Virus record (IMG/VR): IMGVR_UViG_3300042472_000523
Coordinates: 1-21,952 of that record
Origin: a virus
Direction: 5' to 3' (one strand)
Length of the DNA stretch: 21,952 nucleotides
The notes below the pieces were generated by a model, which was given only the letters and a program-made list of their open reading frames with translations, was not told where the DNA came from and made no database searches. This document shows, one piece after another, positions 12,897 to 21,926 of the stretch (the first letter of the stretch is position 1; every line of letters starts with the position of its first letter). The translations under genes and the position numbers were made by a program.

Positions 12897-15800
12897 TTAA
12901 TTTCTTTGCATTATATGCCAATTTGTACCATCTGCAACTAATGTACACCATTGAGGGGTAACGTTACCAGCGCCTAAAATTGCAGTACCAGCCGAACCAC
13001 CGTTAAAAGGTATTACATTTGATGCCGTGCTGACAATTGTTCCACTTGCAAGGTTTTTAATCATGTACATTCTTCCATTAGTTGCAGTCGTTAAATCTAA
13101 TTGTGTTGTTAAAGATCCTCCTGTATTTACAAGAGATACTCTATTACTTGTAAGTGTAGCAACTGTACCTGCAGTTACTTCAATGAATAGATAACCAACC
13201 GCCAAAGTAGTTCTTGCCACCGATGCACTTTCCGCACCAGTTCCACCGTTGGCAATAGGCAATGTTCCCGAAAATCTTCCAGACCTCCAATAAGGATTTA
13301 GCATTGTAGCCGTGTCGCCACGTTCAATGTACGGCGCTAACATTGTTGTAGTATCCGCACTTGTAAGAACATTGTTGCCGTTTTCGGTTATATCACTTTG
13401 AACAGCAAGTGTACTTGACAAAGTTGTTGGTTTATGAATAGTAACATTTCCCGTTTGTCTTACAATTGAAATTGCCAATTCATCGCCACTTGGGTCGGCT
13501 GAGAATGAATCGCGCATTACAAATTCTAATCTATCACTCGGGGAATTGTATTGTATTTTTGCACCAAATTGGACGTCGTTTTCATTTCTTGCATTTGTTT
13601 CGTAAAATAATAACCGCGGCACATTATTTGAACTTGCATCTAACATTATATTTTTACCCTGACCTAAAGTCAATGAGGCAAAAGGAGTAGTATTAATCCC
13701 AATATTTCCGCTGCTTTCTTGAATGACAGAATTACCTAATGTAGATGTGCCTGTAAATAATGGCAAAGTGTTTGTTGTTCCTGTGCCAGTAACTGGGTTG
13801 GTTAATGTGTTTTGCTTTGCCGCAAATCTGGAAGTAAGGTTAAGGCTTAAAGTATCGGACTGCGTAAATAAAAATGAAGTATCAGCTTGTAATGTGCCAC
13901 CTAAAGTTATATTTAATCCAGAACCTAAAGTAAATCTACCAACAGAATTTACTCCACTAGTTGTGTTTAATCCAAGTATTTGAGTTGGTATATCAGTTGT
14001 AGTATTTAGAAATAATAGGGAATCAATAGTCACACGATTTTTAAAAACTTTACTACCACCAAATAATTGTGAAGTTGTGGTTACTATACCGCTTTGAGTT
14101 TGAGATGCAGATAAAATAGATATAGTTCTATCTCCCGTCAAATTTCCTCCACCTTGTAATGGTGCGGTTGTTCCTATGGTGATTGTGCTATTTGCTGGAG
14201 TAAATCCTAAAGCACTTTGTTTATTATTGAATGTAGTCCAATCCGTTGAGGTTAAATACCCATTTCTTCCACTTGTTGCACTTAATAATTCAATGATTGG
14301 AGTGGTAGTTGTATTTAAAATAGATAAAGGATTTCCACTTGTTGCGGAAACCGTTACACTTGTTACAGTACCATTACCACTTCCTACTCCTGCTCCTATG
14401 GCTGTACGAAAGTCAGTAGCAGATAAAGCCGAAACACTATTGTCAACATTAAACCTTGGGAAAGTAATGGCTGAAGGATTAGTTAATGTAAATATTGACT
14501 GTCCAATAGTCGAACCTCCTAAACTTGTTCGACCTGTAGATGCAATTAAATCAGTGCTACCTCCATCCCATTTTAGTCTGTCGGTAAATGCGGTATTCCA
14601 ATTACTCGAATTATTTGTGATTGAAGATGCCCAAGTTGTGCCCGTAGATAGTGCAATGCCTGCCTCTGGATAGATTGGATTTCCTCCTTGAGCCGAACCG
14701 ACCGAACCAATACCGCTAACCGTTGCAACCGTATAATTAGCACCTACTTTAAAAGATGTCGAAACAATGGTAATTTTATTTGTGTCAGTTAAATTATACT
14801 GGTCATTGTTTAAAAGTTGTCCATTCCTAAATACCAAAATATAAGCCTTTAATTGGATAGGAAATTTAGGCGTTATTGTCCACGTCAAAACACTTGATAA
14901 GGCTGGTTGATATTCTTGTTTTAAAATCTTTATGGTATCGCCACCAATGGCAACGTTTATTGAATCCTGTAACCTTGCGTATATGGTTGACGTATCTAAA
15001 CGCAAAGTTCCCGTCGTTGTTATTGTTCCTCCAAGCAAGCCGAAGCCTGAACCTACACTTGTAACCGTGCCCGTTCCTTTTGCATCTATTCTATTTGATA
15101 ATGAAGCCGTGTCAGCTGAGTTTAATTTTGATGCAAATCTGGAAGTAAGGTTTAATAAAGTCGTATCGGTTAATTCCATTAATACAGAAAGGTCAGCCGA
15201 TACTGTGCCCGTGGTTGTTATTGGATTAGGATTAACTATTATTCCCGTTCCGCCTGAAATTGAAGTAAGGCTTCCAGATCCTCCACCGGAACCAGCACCA
15301 CCACCACGGGGAAAAATTACCGTGTAATTATCGTTAACTTTAAATGATGAAGCTGAAATAACCACGCTTGTTGACGTTGGTACGGTGTATTGAGAAGGTA
15401 ATAAGATTTGTCCGTTGCGATACACTTGAATAAAGGTAACTCCCCCAGGAATTAAAGTGTCTGTTTGTGTCCAAGTTAAAGTTGACGTTGTTACGCCTGT
15501 GGTATAATCCTGTCTTGCATATAATCGACCAGTTGTATCTGCGTATGCTTTAGTTGCGTAGTTGGCTAACATTGCAGCCGTGTCACTTACTAAAAGTGTT
15601 GGCGTTGTGTCTCGCCATAATCCACTTTTATAATATAAACTTGCGTTTGCAGAAGGTGACGTGATTGCAACATCATGAAGCTCATGCAATGCATAACCCG
15701 ATGCCACACGAATTGAAATTGTACCATTGTTTGAAGATGAATTTATACAAAAGCCAATAGGCATATCAATGTTTGGAGCAATAGGCTCAACATCTGTCCA

Positions 15801-16637
15801 AACACCAGCAGTAGTTGGCGAAGGATAAAGAATAGCACCAGCCGCAAATGTATCGGTGTTAACTTGTCTTATCTTGCCAAAGGAAATAACATAGCCATCT
15901 TCTCCATTAGTTAAATCGTGTGCGGTTATTCCTAATAGCAATTTTGCATCTATTGTGCCATTTGCTATGAACTTTGCAACTGTTATTCTGCCACTTGCTC
16001 CAACCGTGCCATTAGCATAAACAAGACTTCCTTTTGTAATGGTTGAGCCTGTCTGATTCTTGACAAGCCAAAAGTTTTTAAATCCTATTTCATTGGGCAC
16101 AGCATCATACATTCCCAGTACAACCGTACCTAACTCATAATCCCATCGCATTTTAGCCGTGTCAACATTGTTAGGGGAAACACTTGTATCAAAAAATAAT
16201 GAGTCAACAGGCTGCGTAAATGATCCGCCACCTACTAAAGATGCCCATGCGCCTTGTTTCCAAACATATATACTTCCCGTTAAACTATCTAAGACTAAAT
16301 AGGCTTTTACATTTTTATCTGCATAGCTTGTCGGCTTAGTTACTGTATCAGAAGCAAGACCTCTCCAAACCAACCCGTTTCCAGAAGTATTAAAACCAAG
16401 TCTTTGCTTGTTGCCTGTTATTGGGTAGGGTATGGAATCAATAGAGGCATAAGATAAGCCTGCCACCAAAAGAAATGCAATAACAAGTCCTTGCCGTTTG
16501 TTGCCTACTTTGTCAATAGCTTTGCCGATAAACTTGCGCCCAATGCCCATTATTAATTCATTGGCTAAAACCTTGGCAATGTTTCCAATGGCTTTTAAAA
16601 ATTTCCTTTCTTTCTTTGGTGCTTTTATCTCTTCCAT
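12897..16637 (-). CDS. Giant tail-fibre-like protein with internal membrane/export segment
   Basis: The 1246-residue protein opens with a basic amphipathic region (1-48), then a hydrophobic helix GLVIAFLLVAGLSYAS (50-65) that looks like an uncleaved or late signal. The module at 78-138 resembles the N-terminus of the 10958-12886 protein. Residues about 185-325 form a beta domain known from phage fibres (FWLVKNQTGSTITKGSLVYA ... LGITAHDLTNGEDG ... SGYALHELHDV). Two copies of an LTWT...RNGQ...QY module lie at 376-442 and 572-641. Long Thr/Ser/Gly/Asn-rich beta repeats follow, and the end (LVADGTNWHIMQRN) is a common fibre C-terminus. Probably a host-contact fibre. It overlaps the previous gene by one base. 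Confidence 0.75.
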   Translation of the reverse strand: MEEIKAPKKERKFLKAIGNIAKVLANELIMGIGRKFIGKAIDKVGNKRQGLVIAFLLVAGLSYASIDSIPYPITGNKQRLGFNTSGNGLVWRGLASDTVTKPTSYADKNVKAYLVLDSLTGSIYVWKQGAWASLVGGGSFTQPVDSLFFDTSVSPNNVDTAKMRWDYELGTVVLGMYDAVPNEIGFKNFWLVKNQTGSTITKGSLVYANGTVGASGRITVAKFIANGTIDAKLLLGITAHDLTNGEDGYVISFGKIRQVNTDTFAAGAILYPSPTTAGVWTDVEPIAPNIDMPIGFCINSSSNNGTISIRVASGYALHELHDVAITSPSANASLYYKSGLWRDTTPTLLVSDTAAMLANYATKAYADTTGRLYARQDYTTGVTTSTLTWTQTDTLIPGGVTFIQVYRNGQILLPSQYTVPTSTSVVISASSFKVNDNYTVIFPRGGGAGSGGGSGSLTSISGGTGIIVNPNPITTTGTVSADLSVLMELTDTTLLNLTSRFASKLNSADTASLSNRIDAKGTGTVTSVGSGFGLLGGTITTTGTLRLDTSTIYARLQDSINVAIGGDTIKILKQEYQPALSSVLTWTITPKFPIQLKAYILVFRNGQLLNNDQYNLTDTNKITIVSTSFKVGANYTVATVSGIGSVGSAQGGNPIYPEAGIALSTGTTWASSITNNSSNWNTAFTDRLKWDGGSTDLIASTGRTSLGGSTIGQSIFTLTNPSAITFPRFNVDNSVSALSATDFRTAIGAGVGSGNGTVTSVTVSATSGNPLSILNTTTTPIIELLSATSGRNGYLTSTDWTTFNNKQSALGFTPANSTITIGTTAPLQGGGNLTGDRTISILSASQTQSGIVTTTSQLFGGSKVFKNRVTIDSLLFLNTTTDIPTQILGLNTTSGVNSVGRFTLGSGLNITLGGTLQADTSFLFTQSDTLSLNLTSRFAAKQNTLTNPVTGTGTTNTLPLFTGTSTLGNSVIQESSGNIGINTTPFASLTLGQGKNIMLDASSNNVPRLLFYETNARNENDVQFGAKIQYNSPSDRLEFVMRDSFSADPSGDELAISIVRQTGNVTIHKPTTLSSTLAVQSDITENGNNVLTSADTTTMLAPYIERGDTATMLNPYWRSGRFSGTLPIANGGTGAESASVARTTLAVGYLFIEVTAGTVATLTSNRVSLVNTGGSLTTQLDLTTATNGRMYMIKNLASGTIVSTASNVIPFNGGSAGTAILGAGNVTPQWCTLVADGTNWHIMQRN

Positions 16638-17008
16638 TATATTATGTTTATTGCAAATACAATGTAATTACTTCCATCGTAATGTGTGTTAATATCTATC
16701 GTAATAGTAGCAGGTGCCGTTATTACATATTGACTGTCTATTAATTTCTGACCATTTTGGTAAACATGGATAGCAGCATTTAAATTAGTTACTGGTAAAA
16801 CTCCATTATTTTGTGTCCAGGTTAAAACATTGGATGAAGCTGCAATAAATTCTTGATTGAATATTGATACGGCAGAGCCATTTACTGTAACATTATTTAT
16901 TGTTTCTGTGACATTATTATTTACTACACCGCCACTGCCTGCATTGTTGGCTACTTCGTTAAAATCACGAGGTTTTGATAATACTGTTCTTTCTGTATAG
17001 TTAGGCAT
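16637..17008 (-). CDS. Small tail protein with fibre-type module
   Basis: The 123-residue protein begins MPNYTERTVLSKPRDFNEVA, followed by a Gly/Asn linker with Val-Thr repeats (NNVTETINNVTVNG). Residues 49-123 are a copy of the LTWT...NGQ...QY module found twice in the next large protein (SNVLTWTQN, HVYQNGQKLIDSQYVI, then a beta end). Charge and size suggest an adaptor joining the tail tip to fibres. It overlaps the hub gene by 8 bases and the giant fibre gene by one base, so all three are translationally linked. Confidence 0.7.
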   Translation of the reverse strand: MPNYTERTVLSKPRDFNEVANNAGSGGVVNNNVTETINNVTVNGSAVSIFNQEFIAASSNVLTWTQNNGVLPVTNLNAAIHVYQNGQKLIDSQYVITAPATITIDINTHYDGSNYIVFAINII

Positions 17009-19223
17009 CCAATTCTATTTTAAAGTAATCACCTTGCCAAATCTCTGTTTTTAAATCAAAACTACCTCTTTCAAAAACGTAATATCCAGATGAATATTCT
17101 ATGACCTTGTGAGGAAGATATGGATTGTCAACTGATAAATTTTGGAATGGCATATCAACCATGCGCAACTTTGGTGTAAGTTGTCCGCGTATTACTTCAT
17201 TTACTAATAATTGTGTGACATTGTTAAAGCCTGATCCGCTGCTAACATCCCATGAGCTGCTATTTTCATAGGTGCCAGATTCTAATACTTTTAATCCTCC
17301 ATCCGTTGTTTTACTCGGCCCATCGCCAAGGTATGTGTCAAGGCTAAATATAGTGGATGATTTATCGTCATTGTCAGAGCCATATTCAAGGATGTCACTT
17401 TGCCCAGAGACTGCACCAGTAGGAAGAAATTCAAGATAATTACTGCTTAATAAATATGATATACTAAAATTACCAGACACATTTGTTCCTGCCTCATTTC
17501 TCATATTTTTTAAGCGCATCTCCCATACATACTCTGCACTCTCTGGAATGTCTAAGGTATCAAATGTGATAGTTTTATAAGCAACAAAAGCAGCATCTGC
17601 TGTTATTGTTTCCGTATTAAACTCATATTCGTAAAATGTATTTTCCCAACTTGCAGCTTCTAACTGAAAGTTGAATCCACTTGTGTAATTTACATTTCTT
17701 TTTAAATACTTATTTTCCTGCTTTACCTGTAATGATTTAATTTTGCCAGTAAAACCTGGAGATGATAAACTATCTAATTGTAATGTATCTGTGTTAGTTG
17801 ATAAAATTACATAGTCATAATCACCACTTTCTGTAATTGTTTTTGTAACACCACCTAAACGTAGTCTAAGGCTACCACTATTTTCAATATCAACTTTAAT
17901 TTTAACATAATACTTTCTACCAGATGTAACTGTAAAAGTAGTGTAGTATGCTACCGTTGCTATTATTGTACCTTCAAGTATTCCATTATTAATAAACCAA
18001 CCGCTGCCCAATGTCCAGTTAGCATCGGCAAAACCTTGCAATGGAAAGCTATTAATAATAGATGCTACCTTTACAGCAAATACAAATTGAAAAGGCTCAA
18101 AGTTTACAGGATTTAAAGCCTGGGCATAAAAACCAAGTATTCCTGTGTATGATAATCTTGCATCTGCATTTGTAGCGTCTAATGTCGGAGTGATAGTTGT
18201 TATTGGTGTGGCATTAGTAGCATAGTTATATTCTACTCCGGCTAATAAGTTTTGTTTAGCAAAGTGATTGTATCTAACAACTACATTTTTTAGTGCAGGA
18301 TAATATGTCCATTTACCTCCGCTTAATCTCATTAAATCACTTCCTGGTAAATTAGTCTGTATATTAGACATGGTAAAATCAAAAGTAAATGTACCAGATG
18401 CCTGTACGCCTAATGCACTATATTTAAAATATCTGTGAGCTGAAGGATTTCTTGTGTATTCATTAACTTGTATAAACCAATATTGATTACCAGAAAATAT
18501 TAATCTTGCGCCAAAGGTTTGACATATCTTTTTTAAAACATCGTAGCAACTTTGATATATGTAGTTGTTTTTTGTATCCTTATGATAAAATGCCCTATGC
18601 TGTATTACTGTCAATAATGCGTAATCATTATCAGCATTGTAGGCTGTAGTATTCTCATTCCAATTAAAAACAGTGTGCAGCACTGGCAGACTATTTGCCA
18701 CCAATTCACTCTGTACAAAATCTAATTGATTAAGGCAGTTTAAAATATGTTGTACTACTGTGTCTTGTCCATTGTAAGGACCTACTGCACTTTTGTAATC
18801 CAATGTTTTTAGCCATCCTAAACCATCAATGGCAGATATTTGAGCAACATAACCAATAGACAAAGGGATGTCTTCAAATTGAACTAAATCTGTAACTATA
18901 TAACCATACCAATTAAATGATACTGTTGTATTGTCATCTTCGTACGCAGTTAAATGCATTGTAAACCTACCCTCAACTGCTAATCCAATATCAAGAAGTA
19001 AAGTCTGTAAATCGTTATTATTTATAAGTAATGATAAATTGCAGGATGATCCGATAATAGGAGTAAATCTTTCAGCTCCTTGTTGGCTTTCGCTATCGTA
19101 TTGTAATGACAGGCTAATAGTATCAAATGAATATGTCATGCCCGAAAAGACATTGTCTTTTATGGCAACATTAATCTTTCTACCTTTCTCATTATATACA
19201 GTCGTTTCAAACCTTACAGCCAT
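17001..19223 (-). CDS. Large tail-tip/hub (Tal-like) protein with binding module
   Basis: The 740-residue protein sits directly after the tape measure gene, where siphoviruses encode the distal tail/hub protein. N-terminal residues 1-135 are beta-rich (VRFETTVYNEKGRKINVAI, FNWYGYIVTDLVQF). A region at about 225-256 (YDVLKKICQTFGARLIFSGN, QYWFIQVNEY) is a pattern I associate with Bacteroidetes phage tail-tip proteins. Residues 397-502 (ANWTLGSGWFINNGILEG, FTVTSGRKYYVKIKV, SPGFTGKIKSLQVKQ) are a jelly-roll-like, carbohydrate-binding-type module shared with the fibre protein. No peptidase or lysin motif is visible. Function inferred from gene order and composition. Confidence 0.7.
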   Translation of the reverse strand: MAVRFETTVYNEKGRKINVAIKDNVFSGMTYSFDTISLSLQYDSESQQGAERFTPIIGSSCNLSLLINNNDLQTLLLDIGLAVEGRFTMHLTAYEDDNTTVSFNWYGYIVTDLVQFEDIPLSIGYVAQISAIDGLGWLKTLDYKSAVGPYNGQDTVVQHILNCLNQLDFVQSELVANSLPVLHTVFNWNENTTAYNADNDYALLTVIQHRAFYHKDTKNNYIYQSCYDVLKKICQTFGARLIFSGNQYWFIQVNEYTRNPSAHRYFKYSALGVQASGTFTFDFTMSNIQTNLPGSDLMRLSGGKWTYYPALKNVVVRYNHFAKQNLLAGVEYNYATNATPITTITPTLDATNADARLSYTGILGFYAQALNPVNFEPFQFVFAVKVASIINSFPLQGFADANWTLGSGWFINNGILEGTIIATVAYYTTFTVTSGRKYYVKIKVDIENSGSLRLRLGGVTKTITESGDYDYVILSTNTDTLQLDSLSSPGFTGKIKSLQVKQENKYLKRNVNYTSGFNFQLEAASWENTFYEYEFNTETITADAAFVAYKTITFDTLDIPESAEYVWEMRLKNMRNEAGTNVSGNFSISYLLSSNYLEFLPTGAVSGQSDILEYGSDNDDKSSTIFSLDTYLGDGPSKTTDGGLKVLESGTYENSSSWDVSSGSGFNNVTQLLVNEVIRGQLTPKLRMVDMPFQNLSVDNPYLPHKVIEYSSGYYVFERGSFDLKTEIWQGDYFKIELDA

Positions 19224-21262
19224 TATTGTATTCTACTTAATCCCTTTTGAGACCTATTTAACAATATAATTAAATCATTTCCGCTTATCCTTGTCTCCAG
19301 TGTGCCACCTACGCCCATGTCTCCCATCATTGATTTTAACTTTGATAGAGGAGCAATTACTTCCGGATCTACACGACTGTTCCTGTTATCTCCAACAGTT
19401 GCCATTGTGGGCCCAAATGCCAAGCCGCCTTCAGCAAGTTTGGGAGCACCAATCTTCATTATTAATGACCTTGCTACACCACCAGCAGCAGCAGCAATAG
19501 CAGGAGCAATAGCCACCATAAAAGGTGATAATGGTAAAGATGCTAATGCTTTTGCTACATACATTCTAATAAAATTAGCAATTATATCAGCAATGCTTTT
19601 TCGTACAGCTGCTGCAAGTTCCTTCATACTTTCAAATCCACTTGCAGCCAATTCACCAAAACTTAATATACTGGCAGCAATAATTTGTTGACCTTGCCCT
19701 AATGAATCATAGGCACTTTTTGCCACTGGCGTAATTTTAGTAAAAGAATTAGCTACATCTTCGTTTGTTTGTTTTAATCTTTCGTTTGCAGCTGATATAC
19801 TTTCTAATTTATCTGGAAGTAAATCTAAAGTCGGTAAAAGACCTATAACACCTAAACCTGCACCCATTGATGCAGCAGAACCTGCTCCACCTGCACCTGC
19901 ACCTGTTGGAGTAGTAGCACTTGGTTCTGTCGGCAAAGTTGGCACAGTAATACCTCCACCGCCACCAGTTGCTTTTGCACCAGTTGTAAATAATGAAGCA
20001 AGTTTGCCTTTTAAACTATCAACTGTATCTCCAATACTTTTAAACTCTGTAGCTACTATTCTTTGTTCCTTTTGATAAGATGTTAAACCATCAAGATTAA
20101 ATAAATTTAATCCTAATGCTTTCTGTAGATAATCAATATTTTTTAAAACATTAGCTACTCCTTCCATTACGGAGTTTTTAATGTTTATCCATATATTTTT
20201 AAATCTATCTGTGAAGGCTTGCCAGTTATCATAAACATATAATGCAATAGCACCAATAGCAGCAATTAAGGCAGTAACTACTAAAATCATTGGATTGGCA
20301 GCTAAATAGCTAAATGCTTTACTTATATTTCCTATTGCTTGTACTATTAATTTTGAGGCTCCTGCCAAAGCACCGTATGTACTTATTAATTTTCCTACTA
20401 TAAATATAATGGGCCCGATAGATGCAGCCACTAAAGCAGCCTTTACGATAAAGCCTTGTGTCTCTGGATTAAGGGCTTTAAATCCATCTACTAATCCTTG
20501 AATATATTTACTTAAACTTTCTGCAACGGCTTGTAGATTTAATGATTCATTTATAGCCTTGCCAAATTCTGCTAAAGAGGCAGTTACATTATCTTTTAAA
20601 TTATCAAAAGTATTACCTAATCCACCTTGCGCCCTTTCTAACTTTGCTAATGCAGATACAGAGCGCGTTATAAATTCCTCACTACTTACACCTATTGCTC
20701 TTATTCCTTCCGCAGTCACCGTTCCAAATTCCTCTTTCATCACTCTGGCAAACTCCGGTAGCCTTTCTTTTATCTGATTAAGGTCTTCCTGTGTAACTTT
20801 ACCAACCGCGCTTATCTGACTTAAAGCTAATGTAACTCCGCTAAACTGTTCTGCACCTCCTCCCGATCTCGCTACGGCATTACCAAACTGTGTTATAGTT
20901 TCCCTTGCAGCATCGGCAGACATTCCTACTGATTGTAAAGAGGCAGAAGCCTGTACAACTTGAGGCAATGCAAGACCAGGATTCTCTGCAACTTTACGCA
21001 ACTTATCCAACTCTTCCTTTGCTCCTTCACTTGTACCCATAATGGCAATCAATCCATTCTCCAACTTTTCCATGTCGGCAAATGCTTTCAATGAAGCTGC
21101 ACCGACACCAAGCAATGGCAGAGTTATAGACTGCGTCATAGTGCTGCCGATAGATTGCATTTGTCCGCCAAATCTTGACATCGCACGCTCAACCTTGCCA
21201 AGTTCTTTCTCAAGGTTGCTAACATCAATGCCAAGTTTTAAATTCAGTTTACCTATTGCCAT
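19223..21262 (-). CDS. Tail tape measure protein
   Basis: The protein sets tail length and passes through the tail tube during DNA delivery. The 679 residues begin GKLNLKLGIDVSNLEKELGK and show the tape-measure N-terminal domain (SLKAFADMEKLENGLIAIMG at 57-76, ALSQISAVGKVTQEDLNQIK and RLPEFARVM at 146-175). Two hydrophobic segments (271-292, 323-345) and a Gly/Thr/Ala/Pro linker (about 430-470) follow. The C-terminal KLAEGGLAFGPTMATVGDN with DPEVIAPLSKL is a common tape-measure end. Such a length suggests a tail near 100 nm, using about 0.15 nm per residue. It follows the frameshifted chaperone frame by 2 bases, the classical order. Confidence 0.92.
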   Translation of the reverse strand: MAIGKLNLKLGIDVSNLEKELGKVERAMSRFGGQMQSIGSTMTQSITLPLLGVGAASLKAFADMEKLENGLIAIMGTSEGAKEELDKLRKVAENPGLALPQVVQASASLQSVGMSADAARETITQFGNAVARSGGGAEQFSGVTLALSQISAVGKVTQEDLNQIKERLPEFARVMKEEFGTVTAEGIRAIGVSSEEFITRSVSALAKLERAQGGLGNTFDNLKDNVTASLAEFGKAINESLNLQAVAESLSKYIQGLVDGFKALNPETQGFIVKAALVAASIGPIIFIVGKLISTYGALAGASKLIVQAIGNISKAFSYLAANPMILVVTALIAAIGAIALYVYDNWQAFTDRFKNIWINIKNSVMEGVANVLKNIDYLQKALGLNLFNLDGLTSYQKEQRIVATEFKSIGDTVDSLKGKLASLFTTGAKATGGGGGITVPTLPTEPSATTPTGAGAGGAGSAASMGAGLGVIGLLPTLDLLPDKLESISAANERLKQTNEDVANSFTKITPVAKSAYDSLGQGQQIIAASILSFGELAASGFESMKELAAAVRKSIADIIANFIRMYVAKALASLPLSPFMVAIAPAIAAAAGGVARSLIMKIGAPKLAEGGLAFGPTMATVGDNRNSRVDPEVIAPLSKLKSMMGDMGVGGTLETRISGNDLIILLNRSQKGLSRIQ

Positions 21263-21264
21263 TA

Positions 21265-21603
21265 TTACTCTTTATCCCATTTGTCAAAAATTGACTTGTC
21301 AACTTCTGTCAAACTTCTTTTAGTTGGTTTTGGATTATCATTCTCCCATGGAAACTCAATTAAATCTTTAGGCTTAATTGATTTGCCTTTTGCCGTATGA
21401 ACATTCAATAAAAGTGTTGTTTGCCACCTGGCACGTTCCCACTCAAATTGCTGCTCTATTTCAAATTGATTATTATAACCTTGCATAGCTATAATAACCT
21501 CTCTTAGTGTCATCTCATAGTATTGCGGAGGATGGAATCTAAGGACTCCAAAACAAAATCTTTCGATGTAATCAAGTGTTAACTCACCTCCTCCGCTATC
21601 TCG
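21265..21603 (-). CDS. Tail assembly chaperone T part, expressed by -1 frameshift
   Basis: This frame has no convincing start of its own. It is open from 21603 to the stop at 21265 (112 residues after the shift). The stretch before the first ATG (21513) encodes LTLDYIERFCFGVLRFHPPQ followed by YYE, a conserved-looking start of gpT-type chaperones, so the ATG at 21513 is internal. The rest reads MTLREVIIAMQGYNNQFEIE, then WERARWQTTLLLN and a basic C-terminus. In lambda-like phages gpG and gpGT bind the tape measure before tail assembly; the same is expected here. The fusion with the upstream part would be 214 residues. Confidence 0.8.
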   Translation of the reverse strand, partial: RDSGGGELTLDYIERFCFGVLRFHPPQYYEMTLREVIIAMQGYNNQFEIEQQFEWERARWQTTLLLNVHTAKGKSIKPKDLIEFPWENDNPKPTKRSLTEVDKSIFDKWDKE

Positions 21604-21908
21604 TTTTTTCTTTCTGGATCTTCTGGTACTGAAATCTCATTTGTTATCAGCTCCGTTATCCGGTTTATCCCTCCCTTATCCAAATCTACTAAGTCGCAAA
21701 ACTTTTCTAAGGTATATGGACACTTCTCCCCTTTCGCCTTGTAACCTGCCTGTACACCTGCAAAGGCAAGTTCAAGAGCAAATAGGAGGTCTTCGCCAAG
21801 GAGGGAGAGGTCACTTAATTTAAGGTTCCTCTCCCTTAAAAATGTACCTAAAACGAACATACCAAACTTAACTGGTATGTCCGCATTAGCTATTTTTATT
21901 GTTTTCAT
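21579..21908 (-). CDS. Tail assembly chaperone G part
   Basis: The 109-residue unshifted product begins MKTIKIANADIPVKFGMFVL, contains RERNLKLSDLSLLGEDLLFA and a helical LELAFAGVQAGYKAKGE, and ends in an acidic tail. This matches the small G-type chaperone seen before tape measure genes. A slippery heptamer lies near its 3' end (codons 100-102), so most ribosomes would end at 21579 and a minority would continue into the T frame. The gene starts 18 bases after a possible upstream gene. Confidence 0.82.
   Translation of the reverse strand: MKTIKIANADIPVKFGMFVLGTFLRERNLKLSDLSLLGEDLLFALELAFAGVQAGYKAKGEKCPYTLEKFCDLVDLDKGGINRITELITNEISVPEDPERKNEIAEEVS
21603..21609 (-). other. -1 programmed frameshift site A AAA AAC
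   Basis: In the minus-strand transcript the G frame reads AGA AAA AAC, giving the heptamer A AAA AAC in the correct X XXY YYZ phase. A -1 shift moves ribosomes into the T frame (CGA GAT AGC ...), which stays open to 21265. The G stop is 7 codons further on. No strong stem-loop directly after the site is obvious; GGAGGAGG follows 10 bases downstream. Confidence 0.8.
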
Positions 21909-21926
21909 TTTAGGTAATTTTTAATT

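Noticed and set aside
14176-15327. Plus-strand frames of 165 and 131 residues at 14176-14673 and 14932-15327
   Set aside because: They lie antisense to the giant fibre gene. Their Val/Pro/Leu-rich composition is what reverse-reading of Thr/Gly/Asn codons gives, and no leader or domain supports them.
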